Shown one piece after another: positions 51,612 through 58,948 of a DNA stretch of 64,000 bases (its first letter is position 1; the number at the start of each line of letters is the position of its first letter). Origin of the DNA: an uncultured Phascolarctobacterium sp. (lineage in GTDB: Bacteria > Bacillota > Negativicutes > Acidaminococcales > Acidaminococcaceae); NCBI GenBank assembly GCA_905200645.1, contig CAJKLD010000010.1:1-64000 (forward strand). The letters run 5' to 3'. The notes under the pieces are model-generated. The model saw only the letters and a program-made list of their open reading frames with translations, was not told the DNA's origin and searched no databases. The position numbers and the translations under genes are program-made.

Positions 51612-52286
51612 ATGAATAAGTTTGGTAAATTGTTAGTGGTTGGCGGAATGCTTGCAACAATGGCATTTTTGGCAGGCTGTGGTGGAGATAAAAAGCCTGC
51701 AGAACCTGCAAAACCGGCGGAGCCTGCAAAACCGGCAGCAACTGCTCAGCCTGCTAAAAAAGAAAAGATTCGCCTTTATACTGATGAGCAGCTGAAGAAA
51801 ATGACTCCGGCTGAACGTGCTGAGGCGCGCAAGAAGGAGTATAGAGCAAATCTTACTCCTCAGCAATTACGTGCTGATTTAATAACTGATAGGCCCGAGT
51901 ATAAGAAATTTGATGAAATGAGTAAAGCGAAATATCCTAACCTGAAATGGGGCTCTGTTGGTTATAAATATAAAAAAGTGCCAGTTGAGGGTGAAGTGAT
52001 TTATGACTATAGCCGTACTGTTGATAATAACGCGCCTACGTTTACAGATGATAAGGGTCGTGAGGTTAAAGGTAAAGAGTCCTATGTTATCAAGGTTCTA
52101 TATGGTGCTTGCAAAGGCCAATGTGTAATTGAAGCTACTGATGAGCATATTGTAAGAATGGATCCTACTACCTATAATCATCCTAAAATCGAAAAGAGCA
52201 CCATCATTCCCTTCGATAAGACCTATGTTCGTCATGAAGAAAATGGCAAGAAATGGGTTACCCACGAAAAATGTGGAACTAAATAA
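51612..52286 (+). CDS. lipoprotein with PAEPAKP repeat linker
   Basis: 224 aa. A lipobox LAGC at about residue 22-25 sends it to lipid anchoring. A PAEPAKP linker repeats three times (residues about 32-48, then Ala/Lys rich), and a C-terminal domain of unknown type follows (residues 95-224), with two Cys in GACKGQC. The ATG at 51612 has AGAGGTGA upstream; GTG at 51603 is less likely. Terminator follows at 52306. Confidence 0.8.
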   Translation: MNKFGKLLVVGGMLATMAFLAGCGGDKKPAEPAKPAEPAKPAATAQPAKKEKIRLYTDEQLKKMTPAERAEARKKEYRANLTPQQLRADLITDRPEYKKFDEMSKAKYPNLKWGSVGYKYKKVPVEGEVIYDYSRTVDNNAPTFTDDKGREVKGKESYVIKVLYGACKGQCVIEATDEHIVRMDPTTYNHPKIEKSTIIPFDKTYVRHEENGKKWVTHEKCGTK

Positions 52287-52305
52287 TAAACTAAGTTAAA
52301 ATCAT

Positions 52306-52337
52306 AAAAACCAGGATGTCAAAGTCCTGGTTTTTAT
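52306..52337 (+). terminator. terminator after the PAEPAKP lipoprotein
   Basis: AAAAACCAGGA (52306-52316) pairs with TCCTGGTTTTT (52325-52335), 8-nt loop. Confidence 0.82.
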
Positions 52338-52390
52338 AGCAAAATGGATGCTTGCTTGGTTTTAAATTTTTGTTAAAGGTGGGATTTTCA

Positions 52391-53521
52391 ATGAGAAGAG
52401 TATATAGTTTAATACTCATGGTAGCTTTACTCGTAACAGCTTCTGTTATTTCTGGCTGTTTTCCACCCAATTATTCCAAGGAGCAGGCGAAGAAGATTGT
52501 CAGTGAACATAAGCACGAGGCTTTAGCTTGGTTCTCTAAAAATATGCCTGCTGCCAAGCCTGATTCTGATTGCGAGGCCTATGCAACAGAATTGGACCTT
52601 TTAGGCGCTATAAAGGGTTCATATAAGGTAAATGGTAAAAGCTATGACTATGTTTTCGACTATAACACTAAAAGTATGTATGTTGGTGAAGGCTATGAAG
52701 AAACCTGTGCACTTGTAAAAGCAGCTATTCTTAAGGAATTTAATTATTCTGCGAAGGAAACCAAGGTAAACTTTCATGGTTATAGCATTAAATTAAAAAA
52801 CGAAAATGATAAGCCTCGTAATCCTAAGCAAATTGACCAATCCAAGGAAATCAGTACAAAGCTTTTAAAACTGGTTCCTGCTAAAATTAGCCCGCAGGAG
52901 TTTGCCCAAAAGGTTTTGGCACCGGATACGAATGAGGTGTTTAAATTTTATATTGATGTCTATGGAGCTTCCTTCCCAAAGTATGAACCTGAGAAGCAGG
53001 CTAAATTTAAGAATTTAGGCTTAGTTATGTGTTTTGTTCCAGTTGATATTGAAAAGGATGCTCAGACTGTATATAAAAAATATTATTCTGTTAAGGGTGT
53101 AGAAGAATATGTTTGCCATCTGACTAAGGTAGAGGATGGCTTTTACGCTGGCTATGAAACTAAATGGTCATCTAAGCTAGAGGACAAGGCAAAGGTTACT
53201 AAAAAGGCTTCTGGGCATTTCCTTTTAGAGATTCCCAAGACGGCTACTCCTATCTTCTTTAGCAAGGAAAATAAAATGTTAGTGCATAGCTTTAAAAATC
53301 CCAAAGGGAATCTGATTGAAAATGTTATTGCTGATAAGGTTACGATGCCCGTTCCAAGCATGGCAGGCTTTAAGCAGCACGGCATTGAGCTTGTCGTAAA
53401 AGATGAGTATGAACATAGCTATAGTGCTACGCGTGTTAGCTTAGTTGGAGGAGCATATGACGTAAAAGCCTTAGGCATCTTCGACTTTGACTATTGGAGA
53501 CTGAAGTATTTTCATGATTAA
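52391..53521 (+). CDS. lipoprotein of unknown function
   Basis: 376 aa. The ATG at 52391 (AAGGTGGG upstream) starts a lipoprotein signal with lipobox VISGC (Cys about residue 23). An in-frame earlier start at 52352 would add 13 residues ahead of the positive MRR and is rejected. The mature part is lysine-rich, mixed alpha/beta, with no domain I recognise. After the terminator at 52306 no strong promoter was found. Confidence 0.78.
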   Translation: MRRVYSLILMVALLVTASVISGCFPPNYSKEQAKKIVSEHKHEALAWFSKNMPAAKPDSDCEAYATELDLLGAIKGSYKVNGKSYDYVFDYNTKSMYVGEGYEETCALVKAAILKEFNYSAKETKVNFHGYSIKLKNENDKPRNPKQIDQSKEISTKLLKLVPAKISPQEFAQKVLAPDTNEVFKFYIDVYGASFPKYEPEKQAKFKNLGLVMCFVPVDIEKDAQTVYKKYYSVKGVEEYVCHLTKVEDGFYAGYETKWSSKLEDKAKVTKKASGHFLLEIPKTATPIFFSKENKMLVHSFKNPKGNLIENVIADKVTMPVPSMAGFKQHGIELVVKDEYEHSYSATRVSLVGGAYDVKALGIFDFDYWRLKYFHD

Positions 53522-53609
53522 GAAGGTAAACTAGGTTTAGTCTGGCAATACTAAACTTATACCTACTATGTTTTTTGAGCATAAAAGCTTTATGATAAGG
53601 AGGAATACT

Positions 53610-54359
53610 ATGAAATTTACTTTTTTAAAACATTCAAAAAAAATATTAGTAGGAGCGACCTTAGCTATTGGCTGTTTAGGTATGGCCTCTGTAGCTTTTG
53701 CTGAGGCAAAGGCTATCGAGTTTCATTCAATTTTAAGAGCCTGCTATACTCATACTATGCGCAATGAGTTTTATATTAGAAGCGCCAATATGTACAAGGC
53801 TCCTATTAATAGCTGGGGCGAAATAATCGCTAGGGAAGAAAGTGGCAAGGATGGTAGTATTACTAAAACCTGGTTAATTGGCGAGGTTAACGATGGTCCG
53901 CGTAATGACGTTTTACTTCACATTCAACGTCAGGTTGTTCAAAAGCTGGACAGTAGTGGTAAAACTATTTTCTGTAAGTATGATGATGTTGATTATGGTT
54001 TACTCATTTATCCCCAGGGTGAATATTCTTTCAAGGTGGTTAAACCAGAAAGCGGTAGAGTGCCTAGCATTGATATAGAGGGTGATTATATTATCGATAT
54101 AGAATATCCTAAGATGACCAGTGAGGCAGCTATGTATGTCCTGGATAGATTTATGAATAGCAGTTCTGTTTATCGTAATAAGCTTCAAGGCGCCGCTCTG
54201 CAGCATATTGGTAAGGCTCTAGCTGAAACGCATACCTTTAAACTAGTTGAGCACCATCAGGGCCACGTGGTGACTATAGGCACCTATGAGGTAAATGCAG
54301 ATGGTTCAATTTTTGAGTATGATGTTGTCATTGATAAATGGAATAAAATAACCCAGTAA
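53610..54359 (+). CDS. exported protein, unknown function
   Basis: 249 aa. The ATG at 53610 has a perfect AAGGAGG at 53597-53603. The signal peptide (KKILVGATLAIGCLGMASVAF, cleaved near AFA/EAK) is followed by a mainly beta domain; motifs such as ITKTWLIGEVNDGPRND and YIIDIEYPKM suggest a lipocalin-like or surface-antigen fold, but this is weak. Last of six consecutive exported proteins. Confidence 0.75.
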   Translation: MKFTFLKHSKKILVGATLAIGCLGMASVAFAEAKAIEFHSILRACYTHTMRNEFYIRSANMYKAPINSWGEIIAREESGKDGSITKTWLIGEVNDGPRNDVLLHIQRQVVQKLDSSGKTIFCKYDDVDYGLLIYPQGEYSFKVVKPESGRVPSIDIEGDYIIDIEYPKMTSEAAMYVLDRFMNSSSVYRNKLQGAALQHIGKALAETHTFKLVEHHQGHVVTIGTYEVNADGSIFEYDVVIDKWNKITQ

Positions 54360-54373
54360 TTACTAAAGCCTAG

Positions 54374-54418
54374 GAGATATGTACCCTCTTTACTGGACAA
54401 AACCAGTAAGGAGGGTAT
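54374..54418 (+). terminator. hairpin before the IS3-like remnant
   Basis: TACCCTCTTTACTGG (54380-54394) pairs with CCAGTAAGGAGGGTA (54401-54415, one G:U), loop ACAAAA, followed by TTTTT. It could end the exported-protein cluster or be the left end of an insertion sequence. Confidence 0.6.
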
Positions 54419-54422
54419 TTTT

Positions 54423-54671
54423 ATGAAATATAGTTATGAATTCAAATTAAAATGTGTAGATATGTACAATCAAGGGTTGTATATGGAACCACCAGATGGT
54501 GTAAAAGCAACAACCTTTCATCGCTTAATTCGAGTTTGGGCAAGAACTATTGAAGCCTGTGGTACAGATGCCCTAAAACACAATAATTTTAACAAAGATT
54601 GGTCAGCAGAAAAGCGGTATGAATTAGTTGAGTGTGTGAGAGTTTTTCTCACAGTCTCATATAAAATTTAA
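54423..54671 (+). pseudogene. truncated IS3-family transposase orfA
   Basis: 82 aa. MKYSYEFKLKCVDMYNQGL and the FHRLIRVWARTIEACG stretch with ALKH.N.NKDW are typical of the helix-turn-helix protein (orfA) of IS3/IS150-type elements. The frame then degenerates after YELVECV and stops; no orfB (DDE transposase) follows. A remnant of a mobile element at the boundary of the exported-protein cluster. Confidence 0.7.
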
Positions 54672-54673
54672 TA

Positions 54674-54737
54674 CAGCAATAAAAAACGCTTTGGCTTGCT
54701 GCTTTACAGCTCACCGAAGCGTCATTTATTTTCACTT
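54674..54737 (-). terminator. terminator of the tlpA operon (repeated element, copy 1)
   Basis: On the minus strand ACGCTTCGGTGAGC, an 18-nt loop and CCAAAGCGTTTTTTATT: a GC-rich stem with a T-run. About 45 nt are nearly identical to the hairpin at 56355-56407 after cstA. Confidence 0.75.
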
Positions 54738-54748
54738 CAAAATATCAT

Positions 54749-55297
54749 TTACAATCCTTTTTGAAAAAATACTTCCATAGCGGCAGCGTTCATGCCGCCT
54801 ATCATTTTAGCTTTTATAACGCCGTTGGCATCTATAATGTAAGAAGCCGGTATGGCTTGCAGCTGATATTTTTGGCTTACTTCGTTCACATTGCCGTAGC
54901 CTGCAGAAAAAGTATAGCCTTTGTTTTGCATAAATTTAGCAGGAGAATTTTTCTCATCATCTACGCTGATGGCCAACACTTGCATTTTATCTTTGTACTG
55001 TACATATTTATCTTGAATATGAAGCATTTCGTTGATACAGGGCGGGCACCAAGTAGCCCAAAAGTTTAAATACACCGGTTTGCCTCGCAGATCAGCAAGT
55101 TGCATCTGTTTGCCGGTAGCTAGATCAGTATAAGTAAAATTAGGCGCCAGCTGGCCAATTTCGGCCATTGCGGCAGATGCTTCTGCTTTGGCAGTAGCGC
55201 TTGGAGGAATCGGTGTATTAGCGGTTTTGGTTCCGCCGCAACCGGCAGTAATAATTAAGGATAAAATCAGCAAAAAGCTTGTTAATAAATTTTTCAT
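54749..55297 (-). CDS. TlpA-like thioredoxin lipoprotein
   Basis: 182-aa membrane-anchored thiol-disulfide protein. Lipobox TAGC with Cys20; the AhpC/TSA-Redoxin domain starts about residue 50, catalytic CPPC at residues 84-87 in FWATWCPPCINE, and cis-Pro in AIPASYIID. Reduces or oxidises exported Cys proteins. It follows a NapH-like ferredoxin and a CxxC mini-protein in one operon, which could supply electrons across the membrane (inference). Confidence 0.9.
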   Translation of the reverse strand: MKNLLTSFLLILSLIITAGCGGTKTANTPIPPSATAKAEASAAMAEIGQLAPNFTYTDLATGKQMQLADLRGKPVYLNFWATWCPPCINEMLHIQDKYVQYKDKMQVLAISVDDEKNSPAKFMQNKGYTFSAGYGNVNEVSQKYQLQAIPASYIIDANGVIKAKMIGGMNAAAMEVFFQKGL

Positions 55298-55329
55298 AGT
55301 AAACCTCCTTAAATATACAAAATTTTAGC

Positions 55330-56148
55330 TTAAAATTTTCTTCCTAGTTTAATAGCGTCAGTAGGGCACACATTGGCACATTCGGCGCAGTGAATACATT
55401 CGCGGTCGCCAACTTGAGCGCAGTTCATGGGACAATAGGCAATACATTTATGACAATTAATACATTTAGCTTCTGTAATGCTTACGCCATAAAGTGACAG
55501 CTTGTTGAACAAAGAATAAATGGCTCCCAATGGACAAATAAAACGGCAGAACGGACGATAAATAAAAATACTGGCAATGACCGTAACGCATAAAATCAAA
55601 AGCTTCCAAAAAAATAAATTGCCAAGAGCATTACGAATATCATTATTAACGGCGGCTAAGGGTAAAGCAGCTTCCAAAGTTCCGGCAGGACAAATATATT
55701 TGCAAAATGCCGGTAATCCTAAACCATTGGCATAGTAAAACGCAAGTGGCAGAATCAGCAGAAAAATAATTGCTATAATATATTTGAGATAGGCAAGTTT
55801 ATGAAACCTTTTATGAAGCTTAACCTTTGGCGTTGGCAGCTTGTAAAGCACTTCCTGTACTAGACCGAAGGGACAGGCCCAACCGCAGATAAGCCGACCA
55901 AACAGCAGCCCGGTTAACAAAATAATACCCAAAACATAAAAAGGAAAATGCAAAATCGCGCCGCTTACAGAGCTTTGTAAAGAACCTAATGGACAAGCAC
56001 CAAGAGCTCCGGGACAGGAATAGCAGTTTAGTCCGGGTACGCAGACGCTTTTTAAAGGGCCGCGATAGATGTGACCTTGTAAAAATCCCGGAAGATTGGC
56101 ATTATATAAAAAGGTTGTAAGCCATTGTATAATTTTACGCTTAACCAA
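55330..56148 (-). CDS. NapH-like 4Fe-4S membrane protein
   Basis: 272 aa. About five membrane segments, CPGALGACPLG and twice the CX3CP motif (GWACPFG near residue 92 and CKYICPAG, CRFICPLG later), then two C-terminal [4Fe-4S] ferredoxin motifs CINCHKCIAYCP and CIHCAECANVCP. Resembles the NapH/YccM/RnfB-like quinol- or ferredoxin-linked electron carriers. Starts with TTG at 56146-56148 (TTGGTTAA overlaps the stop of the small gene upstream), so it is translationally coupled. Between the mini CxxC protein and TlpA. Confidence 0.88.
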   Translation of the reverse strand: MVKRKIIQWLTTFLYNANLPGFLQGHIYRGPLKSVCVPGLNCYSCPGALGACPLGSLQSSVSGAILHFPFYVLGIILLTGLLFGRLICGWACPFGLVQEVLYKLPTPKVKLHKRFHKLAYLKYIIAIIFLLILPLAFYYANGLGLPAFCKYICPAGTLEAALPLAAVNNDIRNALGNLFFWKLLILCVTVIASIFIYRPFCRFICPLGAIYSLFNKLSLYGVSITEAKCINCHKCIAYCPMNCAQVGDRECIHCAECANVCPTDAIKLGRKF

Positions 56149-56272
56149 TTCCTATACACTCCAAACAAAATGTAATAGCTTTACGCATAACGCTGGTAGG
56201 TTCATTCTGCATTATGCCGTAGCCTAAGCATAATATTGCCGCCAAAAAAAGAAGCGAGCGTTTTTGTTTCAT
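56141..56272 (-). CDS. CD1871A-like 43-aa CxxC mini membrane protein
   Basis: A 43-aa reading frame on the minus strand, too short for usual gene calling. AGGAGG sits 6 nt before the ATG (56270-56272). It encodes MKQKRS, one membrane segment (LLFLAAILCLGYGI) and the C-terminal tail ITFCLECIGIG, the hallmark of the CD1871A family of CXXC-motif proteins that accompany NapH-like and TlpA genes in Clostridia. The stop overlaps the TTG start of the next gene. It is likely part of a thiol or metal relay; the function is unproven. Confidence 0.85.
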   Translation of the reverse strand: MKQKRSLLFLAAILCLGYGIMQNEPTSVMRKAITFCLECIGIG

Positions 56273-56297
56273 GATCTGTCCTCCTGTTATTAAGCAT

Positions 56298-56308
56298 ATT
56301 ATAGCAAA
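56298..56308 (-). promoter_or_regulatory. extended -10 promoter of the CxxC-NapH-tlpA operon
   Basis: Minus strand TGC-TATAAT (the TATAAT at 56303-56298), with TAGCTT at 56326-56321 as a poor -35 at 17 bp. Confidence 0.55.
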
Positions 56309-56354
56309 GATAGAATGGTAAAGCTATGAAAAACTAATAAACTTTTGCGTTCTA

Positions 56355-56411
56355 CGCAATAAAAATAACGCTTCGGTTTGCTGCTTTACAGTTCACCGAA
56401 GCGTTTTTGTT
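56355..56411 (-). terminator. terminator of cstA (repeated element, copy 2)
   Basis: Minus strand AACGCTTCGGTGAAC and CCGAAGCGTTATTTTTATT, with loop TGTAAAGCAGCAAA shared with copy 1 at 54674. Confidence 0.78.
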
Positions 56412-56421
56412 TACAATTTTA

Positions 56422-58044
56422 TTATGCTTTGCTGCTGCCGAACAAATTCTTGCGAGCTTCAAAGAAGAGGGCGATTGCCAGCACAAAGAGAACTGTGCCT
56501 AAACCGGCAGTGATAAAGTGGCCAGCGCCAAAGTTTGCGGATACAATCTGCACCAAAGCTACCAATGTTACGCAGAACATGAACAGCATAGGAATTACAA
56601 CCATCAGATTGGTTTTACCAACACTCTTCAGCCATACGCCGATAGCCAGCAGAGAAAGAGCAGCCAGCAGTTGGTTTGCTGCACCAAAAATGGGCCAAAT
56701 GGTGAGGTAAGAACCCAAGGACATGTAGCCGGAAAGCACAACGGTAATCAAGGTTGCAACATACGGATTAGTCAGTACGGAGCCTTCTGCTTTACCAGTT
56801 TCGGCATTAACCTTAGTAAATAACTCTTGGAAAATGAAACGTCCCAGACGGGTAGAGGTGTCGAGAGTAGTCAGAGCAAAAGCAGAAATAGTCAAAGCTA
56901 CAAAGCCTTTTGCCACGCCAAAGGGGAAGCCTAAGGTAGTCATAAAAGTACCAACGCCATCAGCAAATACGTTTACGGGACCGCCGGCTTTGAGCAGTGT
57001 AGTAAGCTTGTCGCCGCCTACATAGCCAACGGCTACAACGGAAACAACTGCCAAAACGCCTTCCAACAGCATGGAGCCGTAGCCAACTAAGCGAGCATTT
57101 TTTTCACTGTCCAGCTGTTTAGAGGTAGTACCGGAGGATACAAGGCTGTGGAAGCCGGAGATAGCGCCGCAGGCAACGGTTACAAACAGCATGGGGAACA
57201 TAGGATTGGTACCCTTGCCGGAAGGATCAAAAGAGGTTACAGCCGGAAGCTGTATGGTTGGTTGATATAAAACGATACCAACCAAAGCAAAAGCAATGCA
57301 GGCATACAGCAGGAAAGAGTTCAAATAATCGCGGGGCTGGAGCAAAATCCAAACCGGGGCAATAGAAGCAATAAAAATATATGCCATCAAAATACAAATC
57401 CAAACGCTTTTACTAAGGACCAACGGGAACATATTGCCCAAAGCAATGCATACAATTAACAAAATAACGCCTACAATAGTACCAATGCTGAAGCTTACGC
57501 CGCCGCGGTATACAGCCAGGCCAAAAGCTACTGCCAGCACAATAAAAAGCATGGAGGAAGAAGCTGCCTGCGGGCTGGCAACGAAGGTTGCAGCTACGAT
57601 ATTAGCGAAAGCGGCAATAACAACCAGCAGAGTTACATAAGCAAAAATGGAGAAGAGGAATTTACCGCTTTTGCCCAAGGTTGCTTCGATAATCTGACCA
57701 ATGGTTTTGCCTTCAAAACGAACGGAAGCGAACAGTGCGCCAAAGTCATGCACGCCGCCGAAGAAAATACTGCCAATTAAAATCCACAGCATAACCGGAA
57801 CCCAACCGAATACTGCTGCGGTGATAGGGCCTACGATGGGGCCTGCACCGGCGATAGAAGAAAAATGGTGACCCATAAGAACTGCCGGAGGAGTAGGCAT
57901 GTAGTCTACATCGTCGCGCAGAGTTTCTGCCGGAGTTTTGCGTGAAGGGTCAATACCCCATTTTTTACACAGCCAAGCGCCGTAAGTAGTGTAGGCAATG
58001 AAAAAAATAATCATTGAACCAGCGAGTAATAAAAATCCACTCAT
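56422..58044 (-). CDS. cstA: carbon starvation CstA-family transporter
   Basis: 540 aa, about 16 membrane segments. CstA/BtsT family, importing pyruvate or peptides. Signatures: KKWGIDPSRKTPAETLRDDVDY, MGHHFSSIAGAGPIVGP, GAISGFHSLVSSGTTSKQL and GAANQLLAALSL. Shorter than the 690-700 aa E. coli protein; the C-terminal region is trimmed as in many Firmicutes CstA proteins. Strong promoter and two inverted repeats in its leader. Confidence 0.93.
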   Translation of the reverse strand: MSGFLLLAGSMIIFFIAYTTYGAWLCKKWGIDPSRKTPAETLRDDVDYMPTPPAVLMGHHFSSIAGAGPIVGPITAAVFGWVPVMLWILIGSIFFGGVHDFGALFASVRFEGKTIGQIIEATLGKSGKFLFSIFAYVTLLVVIAAFANIVAATFVASPQAASSSMLFIVLAVAFGLAVYRGGVSFSIGTIVGVILLIVCIALGNMFPLVLSKSVWICILMAYIFIASIAPVWILLQPRDYLNSFLLYACIAFALVGIVLYQPTIQLPAVTSFDPSGKGTNPMFPMLFVTVACGAISGFHSLVSSGTTSKQLDSEKNARLVGYGSMLLEGVLAVVSVVAVGYVGGDKLTTLLKAGGPVNVFADGVGTFMTTLGFPFGVAKGFVALTISAFALTTLDTSTRLGRFIFQELFTKVNAETGKAEGSVLTNPYVATLITVVLSGYMSLGSYLTIWPIFGAANQLLAALSLLAIGVWLKSVGKTNLMVVIPMLFMFCVTLVALVQIVSANFGAGHFITAGLGTVLFVLAIALFFEARKNLFGSSKA

Positions 58045-58064
58045 AAAAAACTTCCTTTCTTACG

Positions 58065-58122
58065 TTTGCATCCTTGCAAATGAATTTATAAAAAATAGGC
58101 GCACAATACTCATGTATTGTGC
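58065..58122 (-). promoter_or_regulatory. two perfect inverted repeats in the cstA leader
   Basis: TTTGCA-TCCT-TGCAAA (58065-58080) and GCACAATAC-TCAT-GTATTGTGC (58101-58122). The second lies at the start of the predicted transcript and is followed by a short T-run on the minus strand; the first is just before the RBS. Form fits operators or an RNA leader. Confidence 0.5.
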
Positions 58123-58135
58123 AAAACTTTCTATT

Positions 58136-58163
58136 AGTATATCATATTTTATATTTTTGTCAA
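58136..58163 (-). promoter_or_regulatory. promoter of cstA
   Basis: Minus strand TTGACA (58163-58158), 16-bp spacer, TATACT (58141-58136), with TGA just upstream (extended -10). Confidence 0.75.
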
Positions 58164-58213
58164 TAATTTCAGTCAAATAATAATGAAAGTGTAAACAAAT
58201 TAGTTGAAAGAAA

Positions 58214-58252
58214 AAAGCTGTTAAGTTAGTTTGTAATAAGCTTAACAGCTTT
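58214..58252. terminator. terminator between the unknown gene and cstA
   Basis: AAAGCTGTTAAG (58214-58225) pairs with CTTAACAGCTTT (58241-58252), 15-nt loop; followed by TTTTTTC on the minus strand. Ends the gene at 58258. Confidence 0.8.
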
Positions 58253-58257
58253 CTTAA

Positions 58258-58758
58258 CTATTGGTTGTTGATAAATTTAAAATATTCTGCCGACTTTTGA
58301 CCGGCTTTGTTATAAGTAAGCCTTTGCGCAGGAATATCCACAATATATAATGCCAAATCTGACCATCCTTTAAGGCTGAAGCAATAGTCCTTGTGATACC
58401 TAAATTTTTCCAACTGCTTAACTAAATTAGGTTCTATACCGGCTTCGCAGATAAATACTAAAGCAAAAAGACTGCTCATGTGTTCTGTAGTTGTTTTTAA
58501 AGTCTGCATTCTTTCCTTGAGCAAATATATATATGAATCTACTTCTTCTTTAGAAACCGCCTTTTCAAAGAGTTGAATATATAAATATTCGTTGTGCTGC
58601 ACGCTATAAGTTTTAATGCTGGGCACCATAAAATAGCCTTCGTCCGTAGCGTTCAGCTCGGCGATAAGTGCGAAAGGCAAAGTTTCGTTCAGCGGCTTTT
58701 TGTCAAAGTAACGCTGTAAGCGCTGCTCAAGTAGTTGTAAATAAGCTTGTCCGTCCAT
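58258..58758 (-). CDS. cytoplasmic protein of unknown function
   Basis: 166 aa, no signal peptide or membrane segment, mixed alpha/beta (GYFMVPSIKTYSVQHNEYLYIQLF). I do not recognise a domain. It has its own promoter (58793-58821) and terminator. Aromatic content and length suggest a folded protein; an ORF of this kind is most likely real. Confidence 0.75.
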   Translation of the reverse strand: MDGQAYLQLLEQRLQRYFDKKPLNETLPFALIAELNATDEGYFMVPSIKTYSVQHNEYLYIQLFEKAVSKEEVDSYIYLLKERMQTLKTTTEHMSSLFALVFICEAGIEPNLVKQLEKFRYHKDYCFSLKGWSDLALYIVDIPAQRLTYNKAGQKSAEYFKFINNQ

Positions 58759-58792
58759 AAGTTTCTTCCTTTATATAATACTTTTTTATCAT

Positions 58793-58821
58793 AGTATAAA
58801 GTATATACTTCTGCTTGTCCA
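58793..58821 (-). promoter_or_regulatory. promoter of the unknown 166-aa gene
   Basis: Minus strand TGGACA (58821-58816), 17-bp spacer, TATACT (58798-58793). Confidence 0.65.
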
Positions 58822-58865
58822 GTAATATAAAATTCAGCGGTGCTTTATTGTGAAAATTTTGCTAA

Positions 58866-58919
58866 ATTCCGCATGTATACATCATTGTGCAAGCGGAATG
58901 TGATATAATAATTTTGGTA
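58866..58919 (+). promoter_or_regulatory. pduL promoter with palindromic operator-like sites
   Basis: TGA-TATAAT (58911-58919) is an extended -10. Over the -35 zone lie ATTCCGC (58866-58872) and GCGGAAT (58893-58899) as inverted arms, enclosing the palindrome ATGTATACAT (58873-58882). This suggests regulator binding. Confidence 0.5.
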
Positions 58920-58948
58920 GATACAAAAATTACTATGAGGTGATATAT

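Noticed and set aside
58065..58080. cre-type CcpA site before cstA
   Set aside because: The palindrome TTTGCA-TCCT-TGCAAA does not fit the cre consensus; kept only as an unassigned inverted repeat.
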